A stretch of DNA of 64,000 nucleotides from Deltaproteobacteria bacterium (lineage in GTDB: Bacteria; Myxococcota_A; UBA9160; UBA4427), in the NCBI GenBank assembly GCA_002719955.1, contig PBFW01000072.1:102178-166177 (forward strand). The letters run 5' to 3'. Positions within the stretch are counted from its first letter, which is position 1. Each line of letters opens with the position of its first letter. The position numbers and the translations under genes are program-made. Positions 1 through 8,299 of the stretch are shown here, in pieces. The notes under the pieces were generated by a model. The model worked only from the letters and a program-made list of their open reading frames with translations, made no database searches and was not told the DNA's origin.

Positions 1-744
1 AAAGAGATTCGGAAAGCTCACCAGGAAATACATCGAGTAGAAAACCGAACCCCACGCGAGCATTGCGTCTAGATCCACGTACCAGACATTCCCGGAAGCA
101 GCCTGTGTGATATAAAGCCGCGTCTCCGCCCACGCGAAGAAAAGCGCTGAGAGTGTGACGATCACGATCCAAGCAATTCGTCGCACGGGCGTAAGCCAGC
201 CGAGCGTGATCGAGCGAACGCGCCGCATGCACACGATCGCGACCGTGTGATAGACGATGAAGAACGCCACCGCGTTCAAGTACATGCCCAGCGGAACCTT
301 CTTGTATTCCGCAGCTGCCGTCGCCTCGTCCGGACCGACCAGCGCCGCATCGAAATAGAGCGATACGTCATCGAAGCGATAGCGGAGCCCGAGCACGTCG
401 AAGAAATATTCCGTATGGAAATAAGTCACGAAGAAAACGAAAACGAACATGTAGAGATTGAACTTGAACCAGTAGCTGTCCTGCCACGCGACTGCGGAAT
501 CGCGACGCAGCCATGCGGGCAGGAGGATGCAATAGGGAACCCACATGCAAAAATTCTGCGCGACATGCCAAAACGTATTCGTGTCGAGCCACCCCAGCCA
601 CTGGATCACGCCGTTGTAGATGAAGAAGACCGGAACGAAGGTCAGAAAGAATTTTTCGGCCCAGGCCTTGTCGGGATTGGGCGAGAACCAACGGGCCCGC
701 GTGCGCACACTCGTCATTCGAGTCATCTCGTTTCCCTCGCTCAT
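1..744 (-). CDS. Cycloeucalenol cycloisomerase homologue (C-terminus cut by window edge)
   Basis: The reverse strand reads open for 248 codons from an ATG at 744 to the window edge. The protein starts with a WFSPNPDKAW-type segment, then carries WQDSYWFKFNLY, TEYFFDVLGLRYRF and, near the cut end, FYSMYFLVSFPNLF. From memory these line up in order with plant CPI1 (WLASDPSKRW, WKDRYWVKANLW, HYFFKVLGASYTF, FYAIYFIVSFPMFF), the enzyme that opens the 9,19-cyclopropane ring of cycloeucalenol. About six hydrophobic segments indicate an integral membrane protein. The start overlaps the stop of the upstream dioxygenase gene (ATGA at 741-744), so the two are translationally coupled. Only a few C-terminal residues should be missing. 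Substrate in this organism is inferred. Confidence 0.82.
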   Translation of the reverse strand, partial: MSEGNEMTRMTSVRTRARWFSPNPDKAWAEKFFLTFVPVFFIYNGVIQWLGWLDTNTFWHVAQNFCMWVPYCILLPAWLRRDSAVAWQDSYWFKFNLYMFVFVFFVTYFHTEYFFDVLGLRYRFDDVSLYFDAALVGPDEATAAAEYKKVPLGMYLNAVAFFIVYHTVAIVCMRRVRSITLGWLTPVRRIAWIVIVTLSALFFAWAETRLYITQAASGNVWYVDLDAMLAWGSVFYSMYFLVSFPNLF

Positions 745-1571
745 GACGGTCGGTCTCCATCGATGACACAGCGACGCACTTCTCGTTTCCTGGGAAAATG
801 ATCGGCCAGCCCGCGGTGAACGGTCGATCGTTGGTCCCACAAGGCCAGATCCCCGAGCGTCCATCGCCAGCGCGCATGAAAAATCGGCTGGTCTATGTGG
901 CGACGAAGGAAATCGAGAATCGCGTCGCTCTCGCTCGAAGTCAATCCGAGAATCTCCCTCATGAAGCCTCCCCCGAAGAAGATCGCCTTGCGGCCTGTCT
1001 CAGAATGCGTCCGGATGAGCGGGTGTTCGACCGACGGATAGGCCTCGCGAAGCTTCTGCGCGAGTGGTCGTGCCATCTCCTCACCTAACTTATCGATCAT
1101 GCCCTCGATGAAACTCGTGTTGTCATGCCGCACGCGTAGGCCACTCAAGAAATCCTGTACCGCTGGCGACAAGGCATCGTAGGCCGCCGTCATCGATCCC
1201 CACATCGTGTCGCCACCATGGTCGGGCACGATCGTCGCACGCAGGAATGCAGCGTGCGGCGGTTCGGCGATCCAGGTCACATCCGTATGCCAATAGTCGG
1301 TCGCGGGCTCGCTATCCGGTCCGTCCGCGATCACCTGAAAGCTCGGTTCTGTCTCGCCCATCACGGCGGAGAGCGGAAATACGCTGGGTGTCCCGAATCG
1401 CCCCGCAAAGGCGAGATGCTGATCGTCATCGATCTTCGTGTCACGAAAGAAGACGACCTCGTGGTCAAGAAGCGTCGCGTAGATATCCGCGACTTCAGAA
1501 TCGCTCGGATCGCGGATATCGACGCCGACGATCTCCGCACCCAACGCACCACCCAGGGGCTTCACATCCAT
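741..1571 (-). CDS. TauD/TfdA-family Fe(II)/2-oxoglutarate dioxygenase
   Basis: About 276 residues, the usual family length. An N-terminal VKPLGGALGAEI segment is typical of TauD. The iron-binding motif is YWHTDVTW (HxD), with the distal His in STVHRG and the 2-oxoglutarate-binding Arg in REVRRC. The ATG at 1571 is preferred over a TTG at 1592 because AGGAG sits 10 bases upstream and the family begins with this segment. The stop overlaps the start of the cycloeucalenol cycloisomerase homologue by four bases, which suggests joint expression. Such enzymes hydroxylate sulfonates, aryloxyalkanoates or other small acids; the partner gene raises the possibility of a sterol or triterpene substrate, which is inference. 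Confidence 0.88.
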   Translation of the reverse strand: MDVKPLGGALGAEIVGVDIRDPSDSEVADIYATLLDHEVVFFRDTKIDDDQHLAFAGRFGTPSVFPLSAVMGETEPSFQVIADGPDSEPATDYWHTDVTWIAEPPHAAFLRATIVPDHGGDTMWGSMTAAYDALSPAVQDFLSGLRVRHDNTSFIEGMIDKLGEEMARPLAQKLREAYPSVEHPLIRTHSETGRKAIFFGGGFMREILGLTSSESDAILDFLRRHIDQPIFHARWRWTLGDLALWDQRSTVHRGLADHFPRKREVRRCVIDGDRPS

Positions 1572-1731
1572 TCTCGACGATCTCCTACCCAAAGGGGGTC
1601 GGCCGACGATTTCAGCGACCCGAATAGGCTCTACGTTACACGAATCGAGCAGCCGACGAAGCGCGACGATCCCCCCATTCCCGGGGATCGAGCCACCTCC
1701 TCAGCACCCCTCTCACGCCTCGGCAGTACCG

Positions 1732-2595
1732 CTACACACCCTCTCGAAACTGAATGGCCGCGACCGAATGGTCTTCCGCCAGTCGCACTGTGACCTCTGC
1801 GTTTCCCGGCGAGCACGCGAGCATCGAAAGGGTCACGCGCTCGAAATGCTGCACGAAGCGATCGATTCCAGGCGCGTCGAGTCGCCTCTCCGGTGGTCGA
1901 TCGCGTTCCTGCTCTCCCCTCCATCGCCGTACCGCGTGAAGATTCGGCACCTGTAAGAAAACACTCTGATCAAGCATCCGATAGAGCGCTCGATAGTCAC
2001 CCGCGAGCTGGGTGTTCACATAACGCCGCCAATCGCCGCCGCGATCCTCGTCGCGCTCGAGCGAATTGATCGGCTCTTCGAGGGCCTCCTCGTCAACCGC
2101 CTCCGCTCCAACACACCAGCCCTCGAGCACCACAATGTCCTGGGGTCCCTCGACCAGGCGCGTGCCCACACGATCATCGAGTCCTTTGTCGAATCGGGGC
2201 AATTTGACCGGGCCCGGGCTCCCGAGGGCCAGGATCGCCTCGCGGCAATAGGCCACGTCATGGGTGCCCGGTGGTCCCCGCGTCTCGAAAAGGGGATGAA
2301 TGCGCGCCGCCAGGGACCGACGGGCTTCCACGCCCAGATAGAAGTCGTCCAGGCCGAGGACACACGCGCGAAGACCGAGCGCAGAACATGCGGACTCGAT
2401 CAGTGCACCGAGGGTCGACTTACCCGCGCCCTGCCCCCCCGCCAACCCGACGCGCCGGGGACGCGACCGCGCCCATTTGCAGGCGAGCAGGGCCGCCAGC
2501 GCCCGGTAATCCGCCGGGGCTTCGGGATCGAGGGCCTCCACACAGCGCCTGAGAACATCGCTCTCCTCGCGCGCCGCGAGTCGAGGGGGCCTCAC
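1732..2595 (-). CDS. D-glycerate 3-kinase-like P-loop kinase
   Basis: 287 residues from a GTG start at 2595. A Walker A motif GGQGAGKST lies near residues 53-61, followed by LGLDDFYL, RGPPGTHD and VVLEGW, the layout of PRK/uridine-kinase-like proteins and especially the plant-type glycerate kinase (GLYK). This enzyme phosphorylates D-glycerate to 3-phosphoglycerate in photorespiratory or glyoxylate salvage. It stands alone on this strand and is divergent from a beta-hydroxyacid dehydrogenase at 2807, a family that includes tartronate semialdehyde reductase, so the two may share a glycerate route. Other kinases in the superfamily cannot be excluded. Confidence 0.78.
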   Translation of the reverse strand: MRPPRLAAREESDVLRRCVEALDPEAPADYRALAALLACKWARSRPRRVGLAGGQGAGKSTLGALIESACSALGLRACVLGLDDFYLGVEARRSLAARIHPLFETRGPPGTHDVAYCREAILALGSPGPVKLPRFDKGLDDRVGTRLVEGPQDIVVLEGWCVGAEAVDEEALEEPINSLERDEDRGGDWRRYVNTQLAGDYRALYRMLDQSVFLQVPNLHAVRRWRGEQERDRPPERRLDAPGIDRFVQHFERVTLSMLACSPGNAEVTVRLAEDHSVAAIQFREGV

Positions 2596-2806
2596 GTGGG
2601 ATTTCCCTCGTCGAATGTGATCGCCGCTTTCATTTCCCCTTCACCTCGAGACTCGCGTGGTCGTTCCCGTCGAATCACCTGCTGGGGCCCGCCCCGATCG
2701 GTGCTATCCACGGGCTCGGTAGATGCTAGCTTTCCGCCGCTTCAACGAACCCCAGCGTAATCGGCCAGCTCGACTCAGCACCCGACCGCCGATCCAGGAG
2801 AATTCC

Positions 2807-3673
2807 ATGACCATCCGCACTGGTTTCATCGGCCTCGGCGTCATGGGCAAACCCGTCGCCGCCCATCTCGCCCCCGCCGGCTTCCCGACCACAGTTTACG
2901 ACATCGTCGACGAACCCGTCGACGAGCTCGTCGCGGGCGGTGCCAAAGCCGCTTCGTCTCCCCGCGAAGTCGGAGCCAACTCGGACATCGTCGGGATCTG
3001 CGTGCCCGAGGATAAGCACGTCAAGGCCCTTGTATATGGCGAGGACGGGCTACTCGCTGGCATGAGCGAGGGCGGGATCATTCTGATCCACAGCACGATC
3101 CTTCCGGAGACCGTGGAAGAGGTCGAGGCGGCGGCCCGGGACGAGGGCATCGAAGTCATGGATGTCTGCGTGACCGGCGGCGCCGAAGGAGCGATCAAAC
3201 GCACGCTGACGCTCCTGATCGGTGGCGCTGAATCGGCGTATAAAAAGTCCCAGCCCTATTTCGACGCGATCACCGATACCGAGCCGATCTTCGCCGGGCC
3301 CCTGGGTTGTGGCGCCAAGCTGAAGCTCTGTATCAACCTCATCACCTATATCCAATGGGCCGCCGCCTATGAGTCCGCCGCACTCGCAAAATCCGCGGGG
3401 CTCTCCCTCGATATTCTCAAACAGGCGGGGCAGTCGAATGGCCAGATCACACCGATGATGCTGGCCTATCTCGGAAGCCAGGAACTCCCCAAGGAGGTGA
3501 TCGACAGCGAGGCCTTTCAGAACGTCATGCTCTACAACACACGCCTGGCCGAGAAGGATCTCGCCTGGGCGCTCAAGCTCGCGCATCAGGGCGAGGTGCA
3601 GCTGCCGGTGGGCGGCCTCGTTTCGCAGTTAATGGGCAGACTCTACCAACTGAAAGACGGGCCGCGCGCGTAG
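2807..3673 (+). CDS. NAD(P)-dependent beta-hydroxyacid dehydrogenase (HIBADH/GarR family)
   Basis: 288 residues from the ATG at 2807, which has AGGAG six bases upstream; the reading frame stays open further upstream but without a ribosome site. The N-terminus has the dinucleotide motif GFIGLGVMG, the substrate segment DVCVTGGAEGA occurs near residue 120, and the catalytic Lys is in the GAKLKLCINL helix with the following Asn. The family oxidises 3-hydroxyisobutyrate or reduces tartronate semialdehyde and succinic semialdehyde. It is followed after 14 bases by a split-barrel flavoprotein in the same orientation. The exact hydroxyacid is not determinable from sequence. Confidence 0.85.
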   Translation: MTIRTGFIGLGVMGKPVAAHLAPAGFPTTVYDIVDEPVDELVAGGAKAASSPREVGANSDIVGICVPEDKHVKALVYGEDGLLAGMSEGGIILIHSTILPETVEEVEAAARDEGIEVMDVCVTGGAEGAIKRTLTLLIGGAESAYKKSQPYFDAITDTEPIFAGPLGCGAKLKLCINLITYIQWAAAYESAALAKSAGLSLDILKQAGQSNGQITPMMLAYLGSQELPKEVIDSEAFQNVMLYNTRLAEKDLAWALKLAHQGEVQLPVGGLVSQLMGRLYQLKDGPRA

Positions 3674-3687
3674 ATTGTCTGTCAGTC

Positions 3688-4278
3688 ATGGACCGCCTTT
3701 CGCCCCGGCCCGCTTCGTCACCCGAAAGTTCGAGAGATCCGTCCTCCCGGCTCGAAGACTACGATGACGTCTCGCTCTATGGAATCGACGAGGCGCGACG
3801 GAACCAACTCCTTCGACGACATCACGAATGTTCTGTCGTGTGGTCGACCTCCGACGGCTGGCCGGTCGGTGTCATGCATCTCTACATCTGGCACGGGGAA
3901 CGCTTCTGGGTGACCTGCACCGATGAACGCAAACGCGTCCCCGCTCTGCGCGCCCGTCCACATAGCTCAATCATCGTCGCCTTCGAGGACGAGCAGACCG
4001 TCACGGCGAAGACCCTCGCCCGCGTGCACGACCACGGTTCACAGCACCACGCCTGGTTCTATCGCGCACTCGCGGAGAAAGTCCTGCCCGGACAACCGCG
4101 AGCCATTCGCGAAGCGGGGCCGGAGGCCTGGATCGAACGGCTCGACTCTCCGGGCCGTGTCGTGATCGAGTTCGCTCCCCAGAAATGGATCAGCTTCGAT
4201 GGCCGCAAGGTCGGCGCACATGCCGAGGGGTGGTGGCAACCGGGGACACCCTGGATCGAGCCGGAGCAATCCGACTGA
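3688..4278 (+). CDS. Pyridoxamine 5'-phosphate oxidase-like split-barrel FMN/F420 protein
   Basis: 196 residues. After about 35 variable residues the protein shows the split-barrel pattern: VVWSTSDGWPVGVMHLYIWHGERFWVTC, then RVPALRARPHSSIIVAFED, as in PPOX-class FMN- or F420-dependent proteins. No haem-, zinc- or kinase-like motif is present. It starts 14 bases after the hydroxyacid dehydrogenase and is probably co-transcribed with it. Its TGA at 4276-4278 directly abuts the stop of the convergent methyltransferase gene. Function within the superfamily (reductase, oxidase or general stress protein) is open. Confidence 0.75.
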   Translation: MDRLSPRPASSPESSRDPSSRLEDYDDVSLYGIDEARRNQLLRRHHECSVVWSTSDGWPVGVMHLYIWHGERFWVTCTDERKRVPALRARPHSSIIVAFEDEQTVTAKTLARVHDHGSQHHAWFYRALAEKVLPGQPRAIREAGPEAWIERLDSPGRVVIEFAPQKWISFDGRKVGAHAEGWWQPGTPWIEPEQSD

Positions 4279-4998
4279 TCAGGGTCGGTAGACCGAGATC
4301 TCGACCGCGTCGGGCACCGACGAATATTCGACGGTCGCTTCGCGATGTTCGGAGTCGTAGCGGCCGCAGTTCCGGACATAGTCGATATATTCCGTCGCAC
4401 CGAAAAGCGGCCCCACATTGTCCGCGACGACGATGCTGCCCGGGCGCAGAAGGCCCTTTGCCTCGATCGCCTGGAGGTCGGTCTTGTAGAGGTCCTTCCA
4501 ATGGTCCAGGAAAACGAGGTCGAAGCTTCCTTCGAGGCTGGGGATGGTCTCGGTCGAACCCCCATGAATAATCTCGACTCGACCGGATAGCCCAGCGAAG
4601 TCGACGTTGGCGCGGGCGCCTTCGACCGATGCGCCGCTCACCTCCAGCGAGACGATCCGGCCGGCCGAACCGAGGGTGTCGGCCAGCATGATCGACGAAT
4701 AGCCACAGAATGCTCCCAGCTCGAGGATCCGCGCGTCGCTCGGCAATTTCTCCAGGAGTTCGCGAACGAGCGGTCCCTTCTCGGGCCCGATATTCATCAG
4801 AAATCGCTCTTCGCGTGCGAATCGATCCATCGTCTTCAGGACATCCTGGGGATCCCCGCGGCGGGCATGCGCCGCGACGAAATCTCGAACGCGAAGAGGC
4901 AGCGGCGCCGCGCCCGTCAGACGGTCGATCAGCGTCTGGCGGACCAGCCGAAAGGTGAACCCCAGGGCATCGGGCTTGAAAAATCGCCAAACCTGCAT
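4279..4998 (-). CDS. Catechol O-methyltransferase-like class I SAM methyltransferase
   Basis: 239 residues. The segment FLMNIGPEKG is followed by ILELGAFCGYSS (SAM motif I), a FAGLSGRVEI stretch, and LDHWKDLY with ADNV. This order and wording closely resemble animal COMT (MNVGDAKG, LELGAYCGYS, LDHWKD, ADNV), including the Asp and Asn used as Mg ligands. The family methylates a hydroxyl of catechol-type substrates using a divalent cation. The N-terminal 45 residues are unique. It is convergent with the split-barrel gene with no intergenic base. A catechol or polyphenol substrate is likely but not proven. Confidence 0.82.
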   Translation of the reverse strand: MQVWRFFKPDALGFTFRLVRQTLIDRLTGAAPLPLRVRDFVAAHARRGDPQDVLKTMDRFAREERFLMNIGPEKGPLVRELLEKLPSDARILELGAFCGYSSIMLADTLGSAGRIVSLEVSGASVEGARANVDFAGLSGRVEIIHGGSTETIPSLEGSFDLVFLDHWKDLYKTDLQAIEAKGLLRPGSIVVADNVGPLFGATEYIDYVRNCGRYDSEHREATVEYSSVPDAVEISVYRP

Positions 4999-5079
4999 CT
5001 TGTTTCTCCAGTGGCCGCGCCCAACGAAGCGCTGAGAGCGCGCCCGTACGAGTAGACCTCTCGGATACCTCCCAGCCGC

Positions 5080-5982
5080 CTACTCGTCGGAGGTCCGGTA
5101 ATCTCCGAATTTTTCGTCGCGCTTCTGCAGCGCGCCCGTGAGCTTGCCCGAACCCGAGCCCGTCTGGTTGATGAACTCATCGAAGCTCTTCTGATGGATC
5201 GCAAGAGAGCAGAGTTCCGTTCCCTGGCGGATGCCCTGACGAATCCCCATCACCTCCATCTGGCGATGGACGGCGCGCTTGTTCAGCGCAACGATATCGG
5301 TGGGCAACGACGCCATGCGCGTCGCCATCTCGAGCGTGGCTTCCTCGAGCTGGTCAGCGGGATAGGCACGAGTCGCCCATCCGCGCTCGGCGGCTTCGGT
5401 CCCGCTGATCGAGTCGCCGGTCAGCATCATCTCCATCCCCCGCCGCATGCCGACGAGCCAGGCGTGAAACTGCATATCCGGAACACCGAAGCGCACGGCG
5501 GGATATCCCATCTGAGCATCCTCGGCCATGTAGACGACATCACAGCCAGTCGCGAGTTCGCTTCCGCCTGCTAGGCAATAACCGTGAACCTGAGCGATCA
5601 CGGGCTTCGATAGTTCCCAGATGCTCATCCAGCCCTCGGTGACGTGGCGCGGATATTGCCCCTCACCGGGCGGCGTAAAGAAGGGATACTCGAGGCCGTC
5701 GTTGCCTCCGCCGAGGTCGTAGCCGGCGGAGAAACATTTGCCCGCTCCTCTCACGATCTGCACATGCACATCGTCCTCCATATCCCCATCGCGGAGCGCG
5801 TGGAGCAGCTCCGCTCGCAACGCATGGTTGAGCGCGTTTCGCTTGTCGGGTCGATTCATCGTGATTCGTCGAATATTCGGCCTGGGCTCGTCGACCAGGA
5901 TCACGCTGTAATCATCGGTGGATTTCGGCCAACTCGCCCGCAGTTCTCCCGCGGCGGCGGCGGGATCGTTGTCGTAGCTCAT
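5080..5982 (-). CDS. Enoyl-CoA hydratase/isomerase family protein (crotonase)
   Basis: 300 residues. The crotonase fold shows as ITMNRPDKRNALNHALR, the first oxyanion segment GKCFSAGYDL and the second GYCLAGGSEL, which keeps the Glu corresponding to the first catalytic acid of enoyl-CoA hydratase. The second acid position reads GYPAV, without Glu, so a simple hydratase mechanism is doubtful; isomerase, lyase or hydrolase activity are options. The protein has a 30-residue N-terminal and a charged C-terminal extension. It precedes the methyltransferase gene on the same strand after 81 bases. Confidence 0.85.
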   Translation of the reverse strand: MSYDNDPAAAAGELRASWPKSTDDYSVILVDEPRPNIRRITMNRPDKRNALNHALRAELLHALRDGDMEDDVHVQIVRGAGKCFSAGYDLGGGNDGLEYPFFTPPGEGQYPRHVTEGWMSIWELSKPVIAQVHGYCLAGGSELATGCDVVYMAEDAQMGYPAVRFGVPDMQFHAWLVGMRRGMEMMLTGDSISGTEAAERGWATRAYPADQLEEATLEMATRMASLPTDIVALNKRAVHRQMEVMGIRQGIRQGTELCSLAIHQKSFDEFINQTGSGSGKLTGALQKRDEKFGDYRTSDE

Positions 5983-6226
5983 GTCCTCTCGGGGCTCCCT
6001 GTCTTGGCTGGAACGATGGATCGCGACTCGTTCGAGTCTTGGCTAAATCCTCGTCTCGACTTCTCAGAGCGTGGATCCTAACCGATGAAGGAGTCGCGAC
6101 AACGGACCCATCGAGATCCTACGGGCGACATCTGAGAACCCGATCTGACGACCCGAAAGCAGCCCTGATATCCTCTGGGCCTACACCACGCGCCCCGTGG
6201 CGATCCCGCGACCGAGGAGAAGCGAA

Positions 6227-6844
6227 ATGATCGATGAAGAACCGGCCGGACGAGCGGAAATCCGATTCGAAAACCCATCTCGGACTCTCCCCGACATCAC
6301 CCGCCGAACATTCGGACGACGCGTCGCATGGAGCGGAATGGGCGCCTTGGGATGCGTGGCGGGACTGACGGGCGGGCTCGCTAAACCGACCGTCGCGGCA
6401 CATCACGAGAGCATCCCGCTCCCCACTGCCCTGCTCGAGCGGAGTCCCTTCGTCTACATTTCGCCGCTGCTCGCAAACGGTGCGGAGAGCACCTGCCATG
6501 CGGAGGTCTGGTACGCCTGGCTCGACGGGAGCGTCATTGTCACCGTGGCGAGCGATCGCTGGAAGGCGGGTGCGCTCGCCCAGGGCCTCCATCGGGCACG
6601 AATCTGGGTGGGAGATTACGGCCGTTGGAAGAGCTGGCTCGGCCGCCCCGACGAAGCCTTCAAAGACGCACCCCATTTCGATGCACGTGCGGAAAAGGTC
6701 GAGGGCCCGAAACATGTCGAGCGACTCCTGACCGCGTACGAAGCGAAATACCCCGACGAGATCGCCAACTGGCGCAACATCATGCGCAGCGGCAACGCCG
6801 ACGGCTCCCGCATGATGATTCGCTACACGCCGGTCCCCGGCTGA
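6227..6844 (+). CDS. Tat-exported split-barrel flavoprotein (PNPOx-like)
   Basis: 205 residues from the ATG at 6227, preceded by GAGGAGA at 6214-6220. Residues 25-32 read TRRTFGRR, a twin-arginine motif, followed by a hydrophobic stretch of glycine and alanine to about residue 52, so the protein should be exported folded with its cofactor. The mature part contains a split-barrel-like pattern: SPFVYISPL, HAEVWYAWLDGSVIVTVASDRWKA, and a C-terminal MMIRYTPV strand. An exported member of this cofactor-binding fold is uncommon. It is a single gene with flanking gaps of 244 and 142 bases. The substrate is unknown. Confidence 0.62.
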   Translation: MIDEEPAGRAEIRFENPSRTLPDITRRTFGRRVAWSGMGALGCVAGLTGGLAKPTVAAHHESIPLPTALLERSPFVYISPLLANGAESTCHAEVWYAWLDGSVIVTVASDRWKAGALAQGLHRARIWVGDYGRWKSWLGRPDEAFKDAPHFDARAEKVEGPKHVERLLTAYEAKYPDEIANWRNIMRSGNADGSRMMIRYTPVPG

Positions 6845-6986
6845 GAGGGCCCTGCCCCCGCCACCCGAATCGTTGTGAAACGAGAACGACCCGCGCTAGC
6901 GGACAGCTTGCGGAAAGACATCGTCGGGTGCCGGGTGTCAGGCCGGGTAGTCCTGTCCGCCCGCGCGATACGATTCGGGCGACCTG

Positions 6987-7343
6987 CTAGAGCTGGCTGC
7001 ACAGCAAGAGCAAGGCGGCCGTTCCATCGACCACGATCGGCGGAATCGATTCCTTGAGCGTCGAGCCGTCGAGCGCGATCGAAACGAAGCGCGCCAGCGT
7101 CGCACCCGCCCAGCCGAGCCCGAGCGCGAGGTAGACATTCGGATCACCGAGCACGAGCGCGGTGCCTCCCGCCCCGAGCATGATTCCGCCAAAGACGCCG
7201 CGAGCCTCAGAGAGGGCCTTCGCCGATTTGAGCTCGATATCGCAGCCATCCGTAATCAGCGTCGGCTTGAAGAAACCGGCCGTGCCAATCGCGGCCGTCA
7301 ACAACGCACCCAGGCGCGGCAGCCATTCCATCACCAGATCCAT
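6987..7343 (-). CDS. Small membrane protein, DUF4345-like
   Basis: 118 residues with four hydrophobic helices: LGALLTAAIGTAGFF, an ARGVFGGIMLGAGGTALVL segment, YLALGLGWAGATLARFVSI and GTAALLLLCSQL at the end. The ARGVFGG turn and overall four-helix layout match DUF4345-type proteins of unknown function. It lies between two plus-strand genes and has its own promoter region at 7344-7509. No catalytic residues are recognisable. Confidence 0.6.
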   Translation of the reverse strand: MDLVMEWLPRLGALLTAAIGTAGFFKPTLITDGCDIELKSAKALSEARGVFGGIMLGAGGTALVLGDPNVYLALGLGWAGATLARFVSIALDGSTLKESIPPIVVDGTAALLLLCSQL

Positions 7344-7509
7344 CTTCGATCTCCTTATTGGTCTTCGGGAATATGCTCTACTTCGAGTAGAAGCTTAGGC
7401 GCTGAAACAGTGAATTCAACAACGTGAATTCAACGTCGCCCGATCCCCTCTTCTCTGCCAAGGGCCCGAGACGCTATGCTCATGCGACGCCCTCGCCGGA
7501 GATCATGGA

Positions 7510-8283
7510 ATGAAGAAGACTGCACTGATCACAGGAGCATCGGCCGGCCTCGGCGTCGAGTTCGCCCGCCAGCTCGCTGCACAGGGGCTCGACCTCCTGC
7601 TCGTGGCACGTCGAAAGGAGAAGCTCGAAGAGGTCTCGAAGTCGATCTCCGAGGAATTTGGTGTTGACGTCCGAAATGTGAGCGCCGATCTCTCCGACCC
7701 GGCGGCTCCGAGAACTCTCCTCACGCACGTCGAAGCCGAGGGTCTCGCGATCGACTATCTCATCAACAACGCCGGCAGCGCCGGGCCGAGCCTCTTCGAG
7801 GAGGAGGATTGGGCACCCCAGGCCCGATTCCTCGAACTCATGATGACATCCGTGACGCAGTTGTGTCACCACTTCGTCCCGCCCATGCGCGAACGTGGTT
7901 TCGGCCGCGTCGTGAACGTCTCCTCCTTCGCGGGCCGACTCGCGCGCCCGGCGGGAGCACATTACGGCCCTTCGAAGGCCTACTTGGTTGCCCTCACCGA
8001 AGAGCTCGCTCTCATACTGAGGGGCAGCGGCGTGCACGCCTCCGCCCTCTGCCCCGGGTTCACGCATACCGAATTCCACGAGACCGCCGGTATGATGGCG
8101 ATGAAGAATGCCCTTCCCGGATTCATGTGGTATGACGCCGCGACAGTAGTCCGAGATGGCCTCAGAGCAGTCGAGAGAGGCAAGCCAATCATGGTCTCGG
8201 GCCGGCTCTATCGCTGGCTCGATCCGGTCGCACAATCCAAATTATTTCGGCCCTTCATCAAGTCGATGATCCCCGGCCGTTAG
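7510..8283 (+). CDS. Short-chain dehydrogenase, DltE/17-beta-HSD12-like
   Basis: 257 residues. NADP-binding motif TGASAGLG at the N-terminus with an AARRKEK-like basic end of strand two, NNAG, catalytic Ser in NVSSFAG and the YGPSK Tyr/Lys pair. The C-terminus lacks the VDGG motif of classical bacterial enzymes and instead resembles the YqjQ/DltE and 3-ketoacyl-CoA reductase groups. It starts 16 bases before an epoxide hydrolase gene and begins a plus-strand run that continues with a P450 and a second dehydrogenase. Substrate unknown. Confidence 0.88.
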   Translation: MKKTALITGASAGLGVEFARQLAAQGLDLLLVARRKEKLEEVSKSISEEFGVDVRNVSADLSDPAAPRTLLTHVEAEGLAIDYLINNAGSAGPSLFEEEDWAPQARFLELMMTSVTQLCHHFVPPMRERGFGRVVNVSSFAGRLARPAGAHYGPSKAYLVALTEELALILRGSGVHASALCPGFTHTEFHETAGMMAMKNALPGFMWYDAATVVRDGLRAVERGKPIMVSGRLYRWLDPVAQSKLFRPFIKSMIPGR

Positions 8284-8299
8284 ACGCGAAAGGAAAGAC

